NCBI GenBank assembly: GCA_963971225.1
Contig: OZ020269.1
Span: 9,120,201 to 9,184,200 of the forward strand
Direction: 5' to 3'
Origin: Melieria omissa
Taxonomy: Eukaryota > Arthropoda > Insecta > Diptera > Ulidiidae
DNA: 64,000 nucleotides
In this document: piece after piece, positions 50,301-60,601 of the stretch
Layout: each line of letters begins with the position of its first letter
Position numbering within the stretch: the stretch's first letter is position 1
The notes under the pieces: model-generated
The model's input: the letters and a program-made list of their open reading frames with translations, nothing else
Database searches by the model: none
What the model was told of the DNA's origin: nothing
Made by a program: the position numbers and the translations under genes

Positions 50301-53300
50301 TTGAGGGAGAAGGGAGGGGATAGAGTGCGTCTTTTGCAAAAGGCTTATGATTATTTACTAAGCATTCAACCAACAAGTGTTGAATCTGAAGGATGTTTCT
50401 CTTCAGCAGGGTTCATTTGAAATAAATTTCGCTCTAGATAAGAGAACAAAACACTTAATGCCTTTGTATTTTTAAGATCTCAGTTTTTAGTTAATCAAAA
50501 CGCTTAACTTTTTTATCGAAATAATCGAAGTAAAACTAAAAGCACAAACAAATTAACTATTTTATTTTTTTTATCAAATATGCATATATATGCACTTTAT
50601 GATACATCGGTTGCAAAGTAATAAGTTATGTTTAAGTGTCATTTTTGGATAAAACAAAATGCTATGAAACTGAAGTTAAATGTCAAATGAAAAACTTTTA
50701 AGTTAACTCTTCAATTCCCAGTGTCACCTGTAGGTGACAGATGCTTAATATTTGTTTTCCTACCACATAGGTTTTTATTTTAAAATTCTAACACTTGTAT
50801 AGCAAAGTCAATTAGTAGTACTTGTTTATTTAATTTTCCTACCAACACTAGCGATACGTCATTTGTAAAATTTATTCATTTGTTTCACGCGTAATTAAAG
50901 CAGTGCGAGTTTGTGTGGTTTCTTTCAATATAAAAATGAGGGTAGTTTAAACATTTTTTATGTATTTTTTTGTCTTATCCAAACGTATCTAAGCTCTTTT
51001 ATTTAAAAAGAAAATTTTCTTTTTCACTATTTTGGACATGGGAATTGAAGGGTTAAACAAAATGTGATTAAATTCAAGATAAAAAATCTTGAAACTACCC
51101 AAATGTGATTAAAATGTGTCCATTTTTATGATAAATATATTATAAACAAGTATTTATGCAATTCGGGAAAATTGTTTTATTAAAAAATTTGTTATATGAA
51201 TCCCGGGATTAAATCCCGGGATCCCGGGATTTGACTTTTCAATCCCGAAAATCCCGGGATCGCAAAATGGCAAAAAATTGCGATCCCTAGTATGCACATA
51301 GTATTGCAGATACTGGCAACAACAACAACTGCCGTTTTCAAGTTCACTGAACCCTTTTTATTTTTGCACCAAAGTGCATTGCCTTCTTCATGTCTGACAG
51401 CAGCAGCCGCAACAACGGCCACAACTGCCTTCCGATTGCCTTCTGTACTCGACTGCTGCTGCTGTTGCTGTGTTTGTCCGTCTATCTGTCTGTCTATTGC
51501 CTTTTTTGCCATTTTCTTTGGCCGCAACTTCCCACAACTGCCACAATTGTAATCACCAGTTCGCCGTCGCACCATCGTTCTTTCATTTCTCAGCATTTCT
51601 CAGCAACATAACTGCTTTTCCACGGCTCTTCTATCCAGTTCACAACCGCCGTCGACGCTGTCCAAAGCATCTCTGTTATCGTAAAGCAGTCCCGCTGTCG
51701 CACCTCCCTTTTAATAGCAGTCAATGCGCAGCAGGCTGTTATGTGTGTATGTATGTGTGTATGGCAAAGTCTCCAGCCGTTGTCCAGCAATAAAACTGCA
51801 TGCGGCTGGGCACTTTGGTCCGGCCTACTTGCATATTTTTCCGTGCTATCTCCTCACTCGCAACTATTGCGCGTGCGCGTTGATTAAGTTTATTGGCTGT
51901 GCCGCCTCTGCAATTCGCTTCCAAGATGCATTAGCAAATTTTTACTGGCGTTTTTTTACTGCAGAATTGTGCTGCTTGCGGCTGCGTTGTACAACGCGAC
52001 TTAAGAAGGTGGCAAGAATTGAGCGCGGCAGAAATGATTAAATCTCCAATGATAAGCTTCAAAAATTTTTTTAAATATTCCTTTATATATAATTTCGTTT
52101 AATTTTATCTATTAGGATTCAACTTCGCTATCAACATGAATAAGCGAGACCCGTCTAAAGTTCATCAATACACTTGACGAAAAGTCTGACCTGATGGCAG
52201 TCACGACATGGCTTCTTGGCAACAAACAAGCAAGTTGTTTCATTTCAAGAGAAAACATAGACTTTGCAGACATATCAGCATAACCCGATGCTTCATGTAG
52301 GTCAACCCGGACTATACAAACACCTCCTACCCACCGACGAACAATGCACAGGTATTGTGTGAGAATGCGGAGAAGCTTCTTTGGCATGAAGACCATAATT
52401 TGCTTCATGAACCTTTTGAGGAGCATAAAAAGGTATTAGAAATACCAAAGTAAATTGATTTTAGAACCAAAAAAATATTTAAAAAGCATAAACATAAAGT
52501 GCTTAGTCTAAAAGATGTTTAGTCTGAGAGACGTTTGATCTGAGACGTCCCTCACAAATTCCCAAAAACCTTGCAATCCGGTCATTATTATTTTGATATA
52601 ATGAGTGAAAGCATATAAACAACTCATCCAATCTGGGTAATGTGAATGTTTGTTAAAGAAAATACTTTGAAATATCCTTCAGATTCTCCTTAGAACCTAT
52701 AACTATATAATGACAACGCATTCAGAATTTAATTTGTTGGCACTTATGCGTTTAGGGGTCCACAGTGTTCAAACCAAAAAAATAACAAATAGTAGACAAT
52801 CAAAAAGATAAATAAACAATCAGTCGTTTACAAAAATACTCCACAATACATACTTAATGCATTTGGCTGAATCAATTCGTTGCACTAACCACAAAGACTA
52901 AAGCAACGCAAGAAGACCTTGAAATATTGACCACTATCTATCAGACGAGCTGCTTGAATTTCAAAACCACACACTTTACAGCGCATAAACAACAACATGA
53001 CCCAGTTTAAAGTGTCACCACCCAAATTCACAACAATGCCCATTATTAGCGTCAAATTTTTTTGCAAGATACCTAAAATCAATGGAGTGACTTTAAATCA
53101 ACAACAATTTAGCAATCACCACCATTTCGACTTTTCTCACTTTTCTTACTCAAATTGTGACAATTTTTTGGCGCCACCACCAAAAACCAAACAATTTCAA
53201 CACTGTAAAAGCACCGCAAAACCACCAAATCACACACCGGGCGCCGCCTCGTCAGTTCACATCAGATGGGAGTTCGCGCAAAGTAAAATGTTGGCCAAAA

Positions 53301-56063
53301 ATTTCAATTGTGGCCACAGTAAAATTTGCAACGCGGCACAATTTATCGCATAAAAATGAGAAAAAAATAGACCACAAAAAAATGTTATTTATTGTGCTTT
53401 TGGTGTGATTGTTGCATGGCAGTTGTTGTTGTTGTTGTTGCTAGTTGTGGTGGTCACATTCACTTTCAAGCAACTTTTTGTTGCTTCCTTCCCAATTTTG
53501 TGGTGCGTTTTTTGTTGTTATTGGAATTTGTCTTATTCAATTTGTTGTTGTTGACTAGCCTGGTTGCCTTTTTGAAATATGTCAGTTTGTGTGTGAACTG
53601 CTATTATTTAATATTAAAACCCCAGCAACAAAACCAACAGCATAAAAGCTTTAAAGCCATTAAACCCATTGTTTGTGTTTTCGTTCAAGCAACAACAATG
53701 GCAACAACGCTCAAATCGGGCCAAACTGAATTCGCAACTGAAAAGTGTTTCCTGTGGCAGTGCCAAGCAAAAATTCGAATGCTCAGTAAATTTAATCAAT
53801 TAAACCATTTGAGCGTTAAGTTGGTCAAATGCCCATTACAAGTTTTAATTACAATTCAATGCATTTGTAATTCAGTTTGTTATAAACGCAAATTCATGAA
53901 GGAAATTCAATTGAAATGAATGTGGTTAGAGCTAACCGCATTTTGATTACTGTCTGGATGGATACTTACTTGCGGCCGATGGTATTTGCGCGCCATGTGT
54001 GGTTAATGTGGCAATTGTCTGCAAAAAGAATAGAAGAAAAACAAGAATTTTAATTAATATTGGTATTAAAATTGTGGAAAATTTGGTGAAATGGTGAATG
54101 ATAATTTTATTAGTATAATAAGTATTTTACGCGAAAGCTACTGGACAATGGTAAAAACTAAACTCGATTTTGTCTCCTAACTGATAGTCGTTAACTTGGG
54201 AAAGATTTCAATGAATAGTATCCCAAGGAAGCCAAGTGGTCTATTCACCAATTCACACATTACATGAAGTACATATGTATGTATTTGTTTTAAGGGAAAG
54301 ATGGAATATTTGGACATTTTGCCAGTGGCACAGAAGCGATATCGCCTGTAAGAAGCGACATCGTAGTTGCGTTCAAGTTTCTCGTAAAATCTTTTTCAAC
54401 TGTTTTGTAGACCGAAATCTGTGCTCCATACCTGCATAGTATGTACATCTTGATTGAGAGTTCTATTTCTATTATATTTTTACTTTTAAAGATAGAAAAC
54501 CTTAAACAAATGCCGACACACTACAATGCGTTTGCACATTCGAAAAAGAATCCCTATTCCACGCAGGTGCTGTATCCCAACCTTAATTTACAATGGTCTA
54601 TTGCGGGCTAAGCATGAACCCTACTGCTGTCGTACTCCATCTGACAATCTCGTCGAATTCCCAATTAGCTAAGAAATACCTCTGTCCGAAGAAACTTTTC
54701 TAAACTTATTCTATTGTACAGATTACACAAAGATGGAGATAGAGTTGCTTATACCTTAACTCTAAAATAATGTCAATTTTTTCCAAGATTCTCAGAGAAT
54801 TTTTGCTGAACAAGGATAGCGACACTACAACAAACCTATGCTCAGTCTTAATATACAAAATTTCAAATGCATAACCAATCTCTTAAAATGGACATAACCT
54901 CTAAAAGTCCAAGCACCGCTTTGAGCACGGCGTCTTTAAAAACTGTGATCTTACTTAAAAATCACAACATTTCTCCAATTATCTTTTAGACACATCAAAC
55001 ATAAAACCCGAAAATTTGACGTTTGATCAAACTATCAAATAACCACAAACACGCCTATCTTCCTGTAGAAAAAGTGCTGATTTGCAGGAAGTCAACGCTA
55101 ATCAGTGTCTAACATCAGCTAATTAAATGAATATTATTTGTAGTAGCGCACATTTTACCACTCAGCAGCCGGTCGAAACGCCAAACGGTAGCCTCTAAGA
55201 ACATTTAATAATAAATACGCAACAACAAAAGGCGGTAACAATGTCAAAACCCAAATAGAAATGGTGACTACAACAAAAAGGATCCGATTACAGGCGAATG
55301 AAAAGAAAAGACAAGACAAGAAAACTACCATAAAAGTTGTGCATCAAGGCGGCAATAACAGAAACAACAACTACAACAACAACAAATAAGTCGGTCGCTA
55401 TCATGTCGGCAACAGCTTAGCACAATTAATTTCCAATTAATCTTGCCGCCAACATTGAGCGAAGATTTTCTAATTAGCAATCGAGAAATTGGCCAATGTT
55501 GCAAAGTTGCATTCTCACGAAATGTGGCAAACTTTCGCCAAAAACTTGACCCCAAAAGAAAAATTGCAATAACAAGGAAACAAATGAAGAGGTGGAGAAC
55601 TTAGAGACGCGCCGGGTCAGCGGACTAAAATTACACTCAAATGCAGCACTGCAGCGCTTAATTTACAGACATGCCGCAGCAATTTGACGAAACCTCTGCT
55701 GGGTTAATAAACATTTTCGGCGCCCTGTGTGCGCCGTCGTCGTTAGTGCGCGCAGCGAAAATGGCACTGCACGAAAATTGTGCATGTTGTGCCCAATTTT
55801 TTCGCATCGCATTGACGGCTGTGCCACTTTTCACAACGGACACACATCCATCCGTCAAACAACATGCAACCGCGACACGTGTGTGACCGGCAAAAGTCGG
55901 CAATCAGCACACAATCAGAATTTTATAGCCATTTCTTTTATTTTTTTTTAACTGCAACAGTAAGAAAAATTCCATTTCCAATTTTTCAGAAAAAATTTAC
56001 TCTAAAAATATTACTTACAATTAGCTGCAGCGCTGCGTACAGCAATCGTGTGCGTGACTTCAT
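32363..56063 (-). CDS. Membrane-anchored zona pellucida (ZP) domain protein
   Basis: Eight coding exons join in phase: 56063-56019, 54018-53970, 46603-46399, 46242-46176, 33629-33076, 33017-32858, 32785-32627 and 32560-32363 (TAA). They give 478 aa. The start exon opens with 5 nt of leader after an AG (56068), implying a further upstream non-coding exon. Domains: signal peptide (MKSRTRLLYAALQLITIATL, about 1-25); ZP-N from about 57 (VRIKCLSGSMLITI, GLFSGMIYPKGLSKNSTC, LPLRSCNTMP, GYHVRCSYKSRD); a charged, acidic linker (about 161-244); ZP-C to about 364 (DPLTIVISID, GLHVTDCIVRDG, FPYTTSVYYQCNVRLC); a furin site RPKR (368-371); a transmembrane helix (about 425-448); and a short tail ending SGPYTNTAFSHSS. 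Such proteins (piopio, papillote, miniature, dusky class) build apical extracellular matrix of epithelia after furin release. Which member this is I cannot say. Large introns carry a transposon and a nested gene. Confidence 0.9.
34214..35685. mobile_element. piggyBac-like non-autonomous element with long internal hairpin
   Basis: The element spans 34218-35681 (1464 bp) between TTAA words (34214-34217 and 35682-35685). Its ends are inverted copies, CCTTCACACTGTCAC, as in piggyBac-type transposons that duplicate TTAA. Most of the interior is a near-perfect palindrome: arms of roughly 560 bp (about 34262-34825 and 34910-35475) around an asymmetric loop of about 90 bp. Each arm includes tandem units of about 175 bp built on CATCAAATTTCGTATTTAAG and GAACGAGATCGG...CAACTATATCATATAGC. 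The right end adds about 200 bp of unique sequence. No coding frame is present. It sits in intron 4 of the ZP gene. Confidence 0.88.
34470..34815. repeat. Two tandem units of about 175 bp in the left hairpin arm
   Basis: The sequence from GTGCATTTTCAAA(A/T)ATATTTTC through AAGGGCTAAATTGGTAACAA occurs twice in succession. It recurs inverted in the right arm as two full copies plus a partial one. This looks like a tandem duplication inside an ancestral hairpin. Confidence 0.8.
44845..45640. repeat. AT-only low-complexity tract
   Basis: About 800 bp composed nearly entirely of A and T, dominated by TTAATTAA and AATTGATTAATTC words, several reused in both orientations. It lies in intron 4 of the ZP gene. 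Confidence 0.85.
47012..47018 (+). promoter_or_regulatory. TATA box of the lipocalin gene
   Basis: TATAAAA, 96 bp before the ATG. Transcription would start near 47045 and give a leader of about 60 nt. Confidence 0.6.
47108..47952 (+). CDS. Apolipoprotein-D-like lipocalin, nested in a ZP-gene intron
   Basis: Five exons join in phase: 47108-47118, 47200-47314, 47380-47510, 47568-47749 and 47822-47952 (TAA), giving 189 aa. A signal peptide (MTAKTVSFLLALGLCSLASA) is followed by FSGACPSDIKVV. The lipocalin first strand has its Gly-x-Trp (YLGVWFEYAKYP, 43-54). The second motif region is WVLDTDYESYSVVYSC and the third, with the structural Arg, WILTRERQP. Conserved Cys residues include 28, 63 and the penultimate residue. 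These secreted beta-barrels carry small hydrophobic ligands such as lipids and pigments. The closest named types are ApoD, NLaz and GLaz; which orthologue is not settled. All introns are 57-81 bp. The gene lies entirely inside intron 2 of the ZP gene on the opposite strand and has its own TATA box. Confidence 0.95.
48071..48076 (+). terminator. Poly(A) signal of the lipocalin gene
   Basis: AATAAA about 120 nt after the stop codon. Confidence 0.7.
50326..50500 (+). pseudogene. hAT transposase C-terminal (dimerisation) relic
   Basis: The plus strand reads KAYDYLLSIQPTSVESEGCF, SSAGFI, stop, NKFRSR, stop, ENKTLNAFVFLRSQ. The order LSIQPTSVESE-CFSSAG...N--RSRL....LNALVFL is the hallmark of the hAT dimerisation domain. 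Two nonsense codons and the absence of the catalytic region show it is dead. Confidence 0.85.
50703..51056. mobile_element. TTAA-flanked (piggyBac-like) MITE nested in the hAT relic
   Basis: A 346-bp insert (50707-51052) lies between TTAA words (50703-50706 and 51053-51056). Its ends are inverted: CTCTTCAATTCCCAGTGTC on the left and, inverted on the right, CCCTTCAATTCCCATGTCC. It has no coding sequence and interrupts the hAT element described above. Confidence 0.78.
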
Positions 56064-56068
56064 ATTGA

Positions 56069-58402
56069 CTGCAAGTAAAAAAAGAGAAGATTTTTTTATA
56101 AAATTATAAACTTATATTTTAATTTTTTTTATTTATAATTATAATTAAAATTATAAGCTAGTGCAAAAAAAAACCTATTATATAAAAAGACGAACGCTTG
56201 ACAAATCAGCGGCCAAATTATGCACAAAAAGAAATTTTATCTTCGATCAACAAATTTAAGCAAAATACTCGAAACAACTCAACGTTTGATAGAAATCTAA
56301 ACTTTGACTTGACACCGATATCCGCTTCGCCACAACCCACACGCGTGCGCCGAACGTGTCGTTGACTCTTTTCATTTTTGCTTGGCGTATGCTGAGACTT
56401 GCTGTGGTCAGCTTAGCGCTTGAAACTTGAGAGACGAATGAAATAGCTAGGAGATGCCAAAAGTATCAAGCAATATGCACAACGACACATAACCTTTAAT
56501 GATTTTTTTATTTCATTACACATCCATCAGGCTTTGCGATTTGCTTCTGTGTTACTTGCCAGTATTTTCCTCCATGGATAATTTGCCAAATGTTGTTAAG
56601 CCGATTTGGTCTTAAAAGCGTACATGCTTTGGAAATTCAAGCTGCGAAACGCTAATGAAATTCAAATTGAATTTTTTTCGCCAACATGTGAAAAGATTTT
56701 GCGTTGAAAATGTGCTCACTAAGGCATTTTTTTGAGGTTAAGTAAGCGAAATATTTATGTGAATGCAATAAGAAAAACTGGCATCAATTATAGGTTTTAA
56801 TTATGCACCAAATTTTGGCATTTGAACAACTTTAAAGAACTTTGAAAATTTTAAACAATCACCAACAACTCCACAGACCGTCTTTATAGCAATGACCTAA
56901 TTCAGTCAATCTTTCATTCATCAGTCATTCTTTTCTTTCTAGCAACTCTGGTATTGTCTTTGAGTGCTTAAATCGGGACTAAAGCATCAACAGCACAAAC
57001 TATATTTCATAGTTGTTTGGGATCTTTGCAGGACTCTTAAAAAGCACACTTTTCAGTATTCAAATCAACAAGTCAGCCTTAACTGTTGCTTCCCAATACC
57101 TCTTCTTACTCCGCCCACCATTGACCCACTTTTTTTAACGATCACTTTACGCGCCGCTTTGCTGCTGTCAAAATTCAATCAATCAACCACCGCTAACAGC
57201 AACTGCCAATGCATCAAAAACAATTGCACTTTGACCTCATTGGCAGCGCGCACCCGCTTTTTGCCCACAGCGCGTCAGACTTTCAATGCCGTCAGCCATA
57301 CAAAAAAATCTTAGTGCTTGGAAAAAACTTAGTACTTGTGCTAAAAACGCTGGGTGATGTATTGGCGCAACAACAATTGACCCAAATACAAACAGCAGAC
57401 CATAGCAATAACAAAAACGAAGACAAAAACAACAAAGTTTCAGTGTACAGTACGAACCAGTGTGACGGAGGTCAGCAAGAAATATTCAAGCAAACCCAAT
57501 AAAAACTGTCAAAAAAGGCAAAAAGCCCTCAAAAGCCTAAAAATTTAAATAAAAACAAATGACTCAAACTGCCTAATGGACGTGCAGCATGCAAAACATG
57601 GACACAGAAAAAACCCAGCGACACAACGACTTAAAAGTGACCGGCGTAGCGCTAATGCAAGCGATAAATGTCACGTCTTAATTGTGTCGCAAATGTTGCT
57701 GATAGCGTCAGCAACAACAACAACGACAGTGACGGTGTGCATAAATTAAAACAACAACAATTGCACAGTAACCGAAAAGACAACAAATGCAATTGCAGTA
57801 GTCGAGCGGCCAGCAAATGACTCCATCATCTGTTTTGTTTGTTCTAATTTCTGTTAGGCGGTGGGTTGGACAGAAATATGGGAAACAGTAACTCGCGTTT
57901 ATTGTTTGCATAGTAAAAATGCGCAGGCTTTTTATTTTTGCTCTGAAGTGGCCACAAAAGTTGGTCCGAAACTAATCAGCTATAAACTGGGGATTTTGAG
58001 AAACCTAACAGTCGGATTATCTTACATATTTTGTGTATTTGTCAGTTATGTATATATGTATGTATGTTTGGTCAGTTAAATATTCAACAGTTTTAAAAGA
58101 TGTCAGGACCGAGCTTTTCACAATCATTCTTCTTGTTTACCTAATTTGATGAGGAGGTCTTGTATGAGGGGAACCTCAGTACTTTTTATTTTGATTCCGA
58201 ACGCCAGATGGCAAATTTTCCCTCTAACAAATAAATTTTCCACATCCATCTCGTTAATAACAAAAGAAAAAACACACTTTAAACACTTTAAAGAAAGTTC
58301 CCTTTAGTTTTATTTATTAAAAATTTTTCCATAATTTTTATAAAAAAAAAATTAAAATTTCTAATCACTTCTTTCGATGATTAAATGCTAACACATTGCT
58401 GC
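56069..58402. other. Region upstream of the ZP start exon
   Basis: An AG acceptor just before 56068 means the ZP transcript begins further upstream, so a 5' non-coding exon and promoter should lie here or beyond. I could not pick them out. The rest is AT-rich with CAA repeats. Confidence 0.45.
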
Positions 58403-58644
58403 CTTGGTGCCAGAGTTGCCACTTTTGGTCTTTTCGGACCAAAATTGGTCAGATTTTTTTACTTTAGTGTGCTTAAACGAATTTTGATCCGTTTTGTGAT
58501 ATGAATATCTTTTCATTAATACAAAAAATTTATTAAAAAAATAAAATTGTAAATTAAAAATGACTTTAAAGATAACGCAAATTTTAAATTTGGTCGGAAG
58601 TTTGGTCGGAAAAAAAATTTTCAAGTGGCAACACTGCTTGGTGC
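58403..58644. mobile_element. hAT-type MITE (CAGNGTTGCCA ends)
   Basis: The element spans 58411-58636 (226 bp), starting CAGAGTTGCCACTTTTGGTC and ending AAGTGGCAACACTG. It is flanked by the perfect octamer CTTGGTGC (58403-58410 and 58637-58644). Further in, TTTTCGGACCAAA and TTTGGTCGGAAAA are also inverted. It is non-coding and of a different family from the CAGTGGCGG MITEs. Confidence 0.88.
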
Positions 58645-59872
58645 CATGAAAATTCCAGATTCCAACAAATTTCTTTTTAGTCAAGCAAATTTTCTCTCTT
58701 AAAAACGAAGAAGGAAAAACAAAAATCACTACTTTGTCATATAACAAACACAAAAGACAACAACAAGTTTTCAAAGGCGCATACTGCACGACTTTGACCG
58801 GAGGCCAAGTTATCATCGCGACGGCGTCATTCAAATTTGAATTAAATATAAAATGGAGGTAAAATGCAAAACAAAGACAAACAACAAAAGGAATATGTTA
58901 ACAACCAACCAATGAAAAACCTAGCTACTAACACCCTATAATCGGCCTATTTGAGACTACATGATTTGCATTCAAATTAAAAAAGAAAGTGAAAATTTGG
59001 ACACAAATATAAAATAATAAATTACTTAAAATAAGGGCAAAGCCGTCTATAGCTTTTGTGGCCTTTTGTTAAAACTTTGCTTTAACTCAAATTAAATTTA
59101 AAAAAATTCCACTGCATTCTCAACACAGCATCAACAACTAGGCAAACCTTTGCTAAATGAGGCCAAACAGCACGTCCCAGCAATGTTCTTTCATGTCTTC
59201 CAGCTGCGAGTGCAGTTGCTACATGCTGTTGTCCCATTTTTCATGCCAAACATCAAAACCAAACAACATGTTCAATTGTTCACCGACCAGGAACAGCAGC
59301 AGCAACAGCAGCAGCAGCAACGGCAGCAACAGAACTTTTTTCTTTTCATGCCACTTCTTGGCCGCTGCCTCGAGTGCTGACTTCAGCCTCCAGCTGAGTG
59401 TAAAGTGCTCAAAAGACATTTGCATATGGGCGCACACACACACACACATAAACAATGACTCATAAATAATGTGTCTATAACGTACGTACAGAAGTTGTGG
59501 GAAACGATACAAAATTGGCTTTCTCAAAGTGAAGAACAGCAATCGAAGCCGCTACCGCTGGCAATGGCAGCGCCACGCATAAAATCACTGAACTCATCGG
59601 CGCACATAAATTAGACCAAGAGGGAACTTAAGAGGGAAACAGAGAGAACATAGAGATTTTTAGTTTTTATTATCAATCGAAATGATAATGGGAAAAGAAA
59701 AATTCAACTCCCCTAAAACGATTTAAATTCTTAATGTAAAAATTTTAGTATAAATTTTGCTTTAGAAAGTTTATGAAATTTTAAGATTCCCTGCTCAGAC
59801 AGACTAAAAATGTGTCCAACTCCAGCGAACTGAACCTACACCAACCTAACGAAAGTATAAAAAATTCAATCC
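58645..59872. other. Intergenic, no gene recognised
   Basis: Contains a CAG/CAA-rich run (about 59293-59331) that reads as polyglutamine in one frame but lacks any other sign of a gene, and a CA microsatellite (about 59433-59448). Confidence 0.5.
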
Positions 59873-60601
59873 TTAAGGCAGGTTCTCACCTTGTGGAAAC
59901 AAAAAAACATTTTTGTTTTTGCCTTATCGTGTAGATATATATTTCAAAAATGTGCTCCAGAAATTTCAGATCAAAATCTGAAAAATTACAAAAGTTACAG
60001 GCCGTTACATAGATCAGTGTAGAGCACCGGCCAAGCGCGCTTTAAACTTTAAACGCGTTTTTCTCAGAACCACATTTTCGGACCTTACGGAAGTGATTGA
60101 AGGCGCTGGAATGAACCAATCGTCACCATTTTTCTAAATGTTCCTTAGGGTTTTTTCTAATAAACGAACTACGATCAGCCAAAAATATTGAAAATTGTTT
60201 ATTTAAAAAAATAATTAGTGAACAAAAAAATGCGAAAATCGTAATTTTTTTTCAAAACCTCATAACTTTTTTAATTTCGATTTTTTTTTTCATGATCGTA
60301 GTTCATTCAATAGATAATACGGTACACATTAAGAATGTGTTCGATTTTTGTGTTTCCGATCACGGGTTTTGACGGAATCACTTCCGGTAGCGGGACACCT
60401 CCTCGCCGACATGCCGCCACTGATGGACGCCCCCTCCCCCCCTTTTTTTGATTCATTCAATTTTAAAAATTGTATTCTCTAAATAAATGTGTGTTCATAT
60501 CCAGAAACAATTTTCAGCGTTGTATCTTTAACCGTTTTCTCAAAAAAAATTCCTAAAAAAAATGCACTTTTTCGGATCCACAAGGTGAGAACCTGCCTTA
60601 A
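59873..60601. mobile_element. TTAA-flanked element with perfect 21-bp terminal inverted repeats
   Basis: The element spans 59877-60597 (721 bp) between TTAA words. Both ends, read inwards, start GGCAGGTTCTCACCTTGTGG and are identical for 21 bp; with the TTAA the palindromic match is 25 bp. Inside are A/T homopolymers, a C-rich patch (about 60410-60440) and no transposase. TTAA duplication points to the piggyBac superfamily, although the GGCAGG start is not the usual CCY. Perfect ends suggest recent activity. Confidence 0.85.

Larger units (their letters stand above)
50128..51297 (+). mobile_element. Degenerate hAT transposon with TAGGGATCG-type ends
   Basis: The element spans 50136-51289 (1154 bp) and is flanked by the perfect octamer GTATGCAC (50128-50135 and 51290-51297). 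The ends are inverted: TAGGCATCGCAAT on the left and, inverted on the right, TAGGGATCGCAAT, an Ac-like TAGGG start. Both sub-termini are packed with CCCGGGATCCCGGGAT words, the kind of repeat that hAT transposases bind. Inside is a broken C-terminal dimerisation region of an hAT transposase. A separate TTAA element (50703-51056) has inserted into it. Confidence 0.9.
46604..53969. other. 7.4-kb intron 2 of the ZP gene
   Basis: This intron holds the complete lipocalin gene on the opposite strand (47108-47952) and an hAT relic carrying a nested TTAA element (50128-51297). The remainder (48080-50120 and 51300-53960) shows CAA-rich low-complexity sequence and no further supported gene. Confidence 0.7.

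Noticed and set aside
52112..52426. 104-codon minus-strand open frame
   Set aside because: No domain, no supporting splice sites, and it lies in an intron of the ZP gene.
59150..59380. Polyglutamine-containing open frame
   Set aside because: The CAG/CAA run is a microsatellite; flanking codons show no domain, and both strands are open here.
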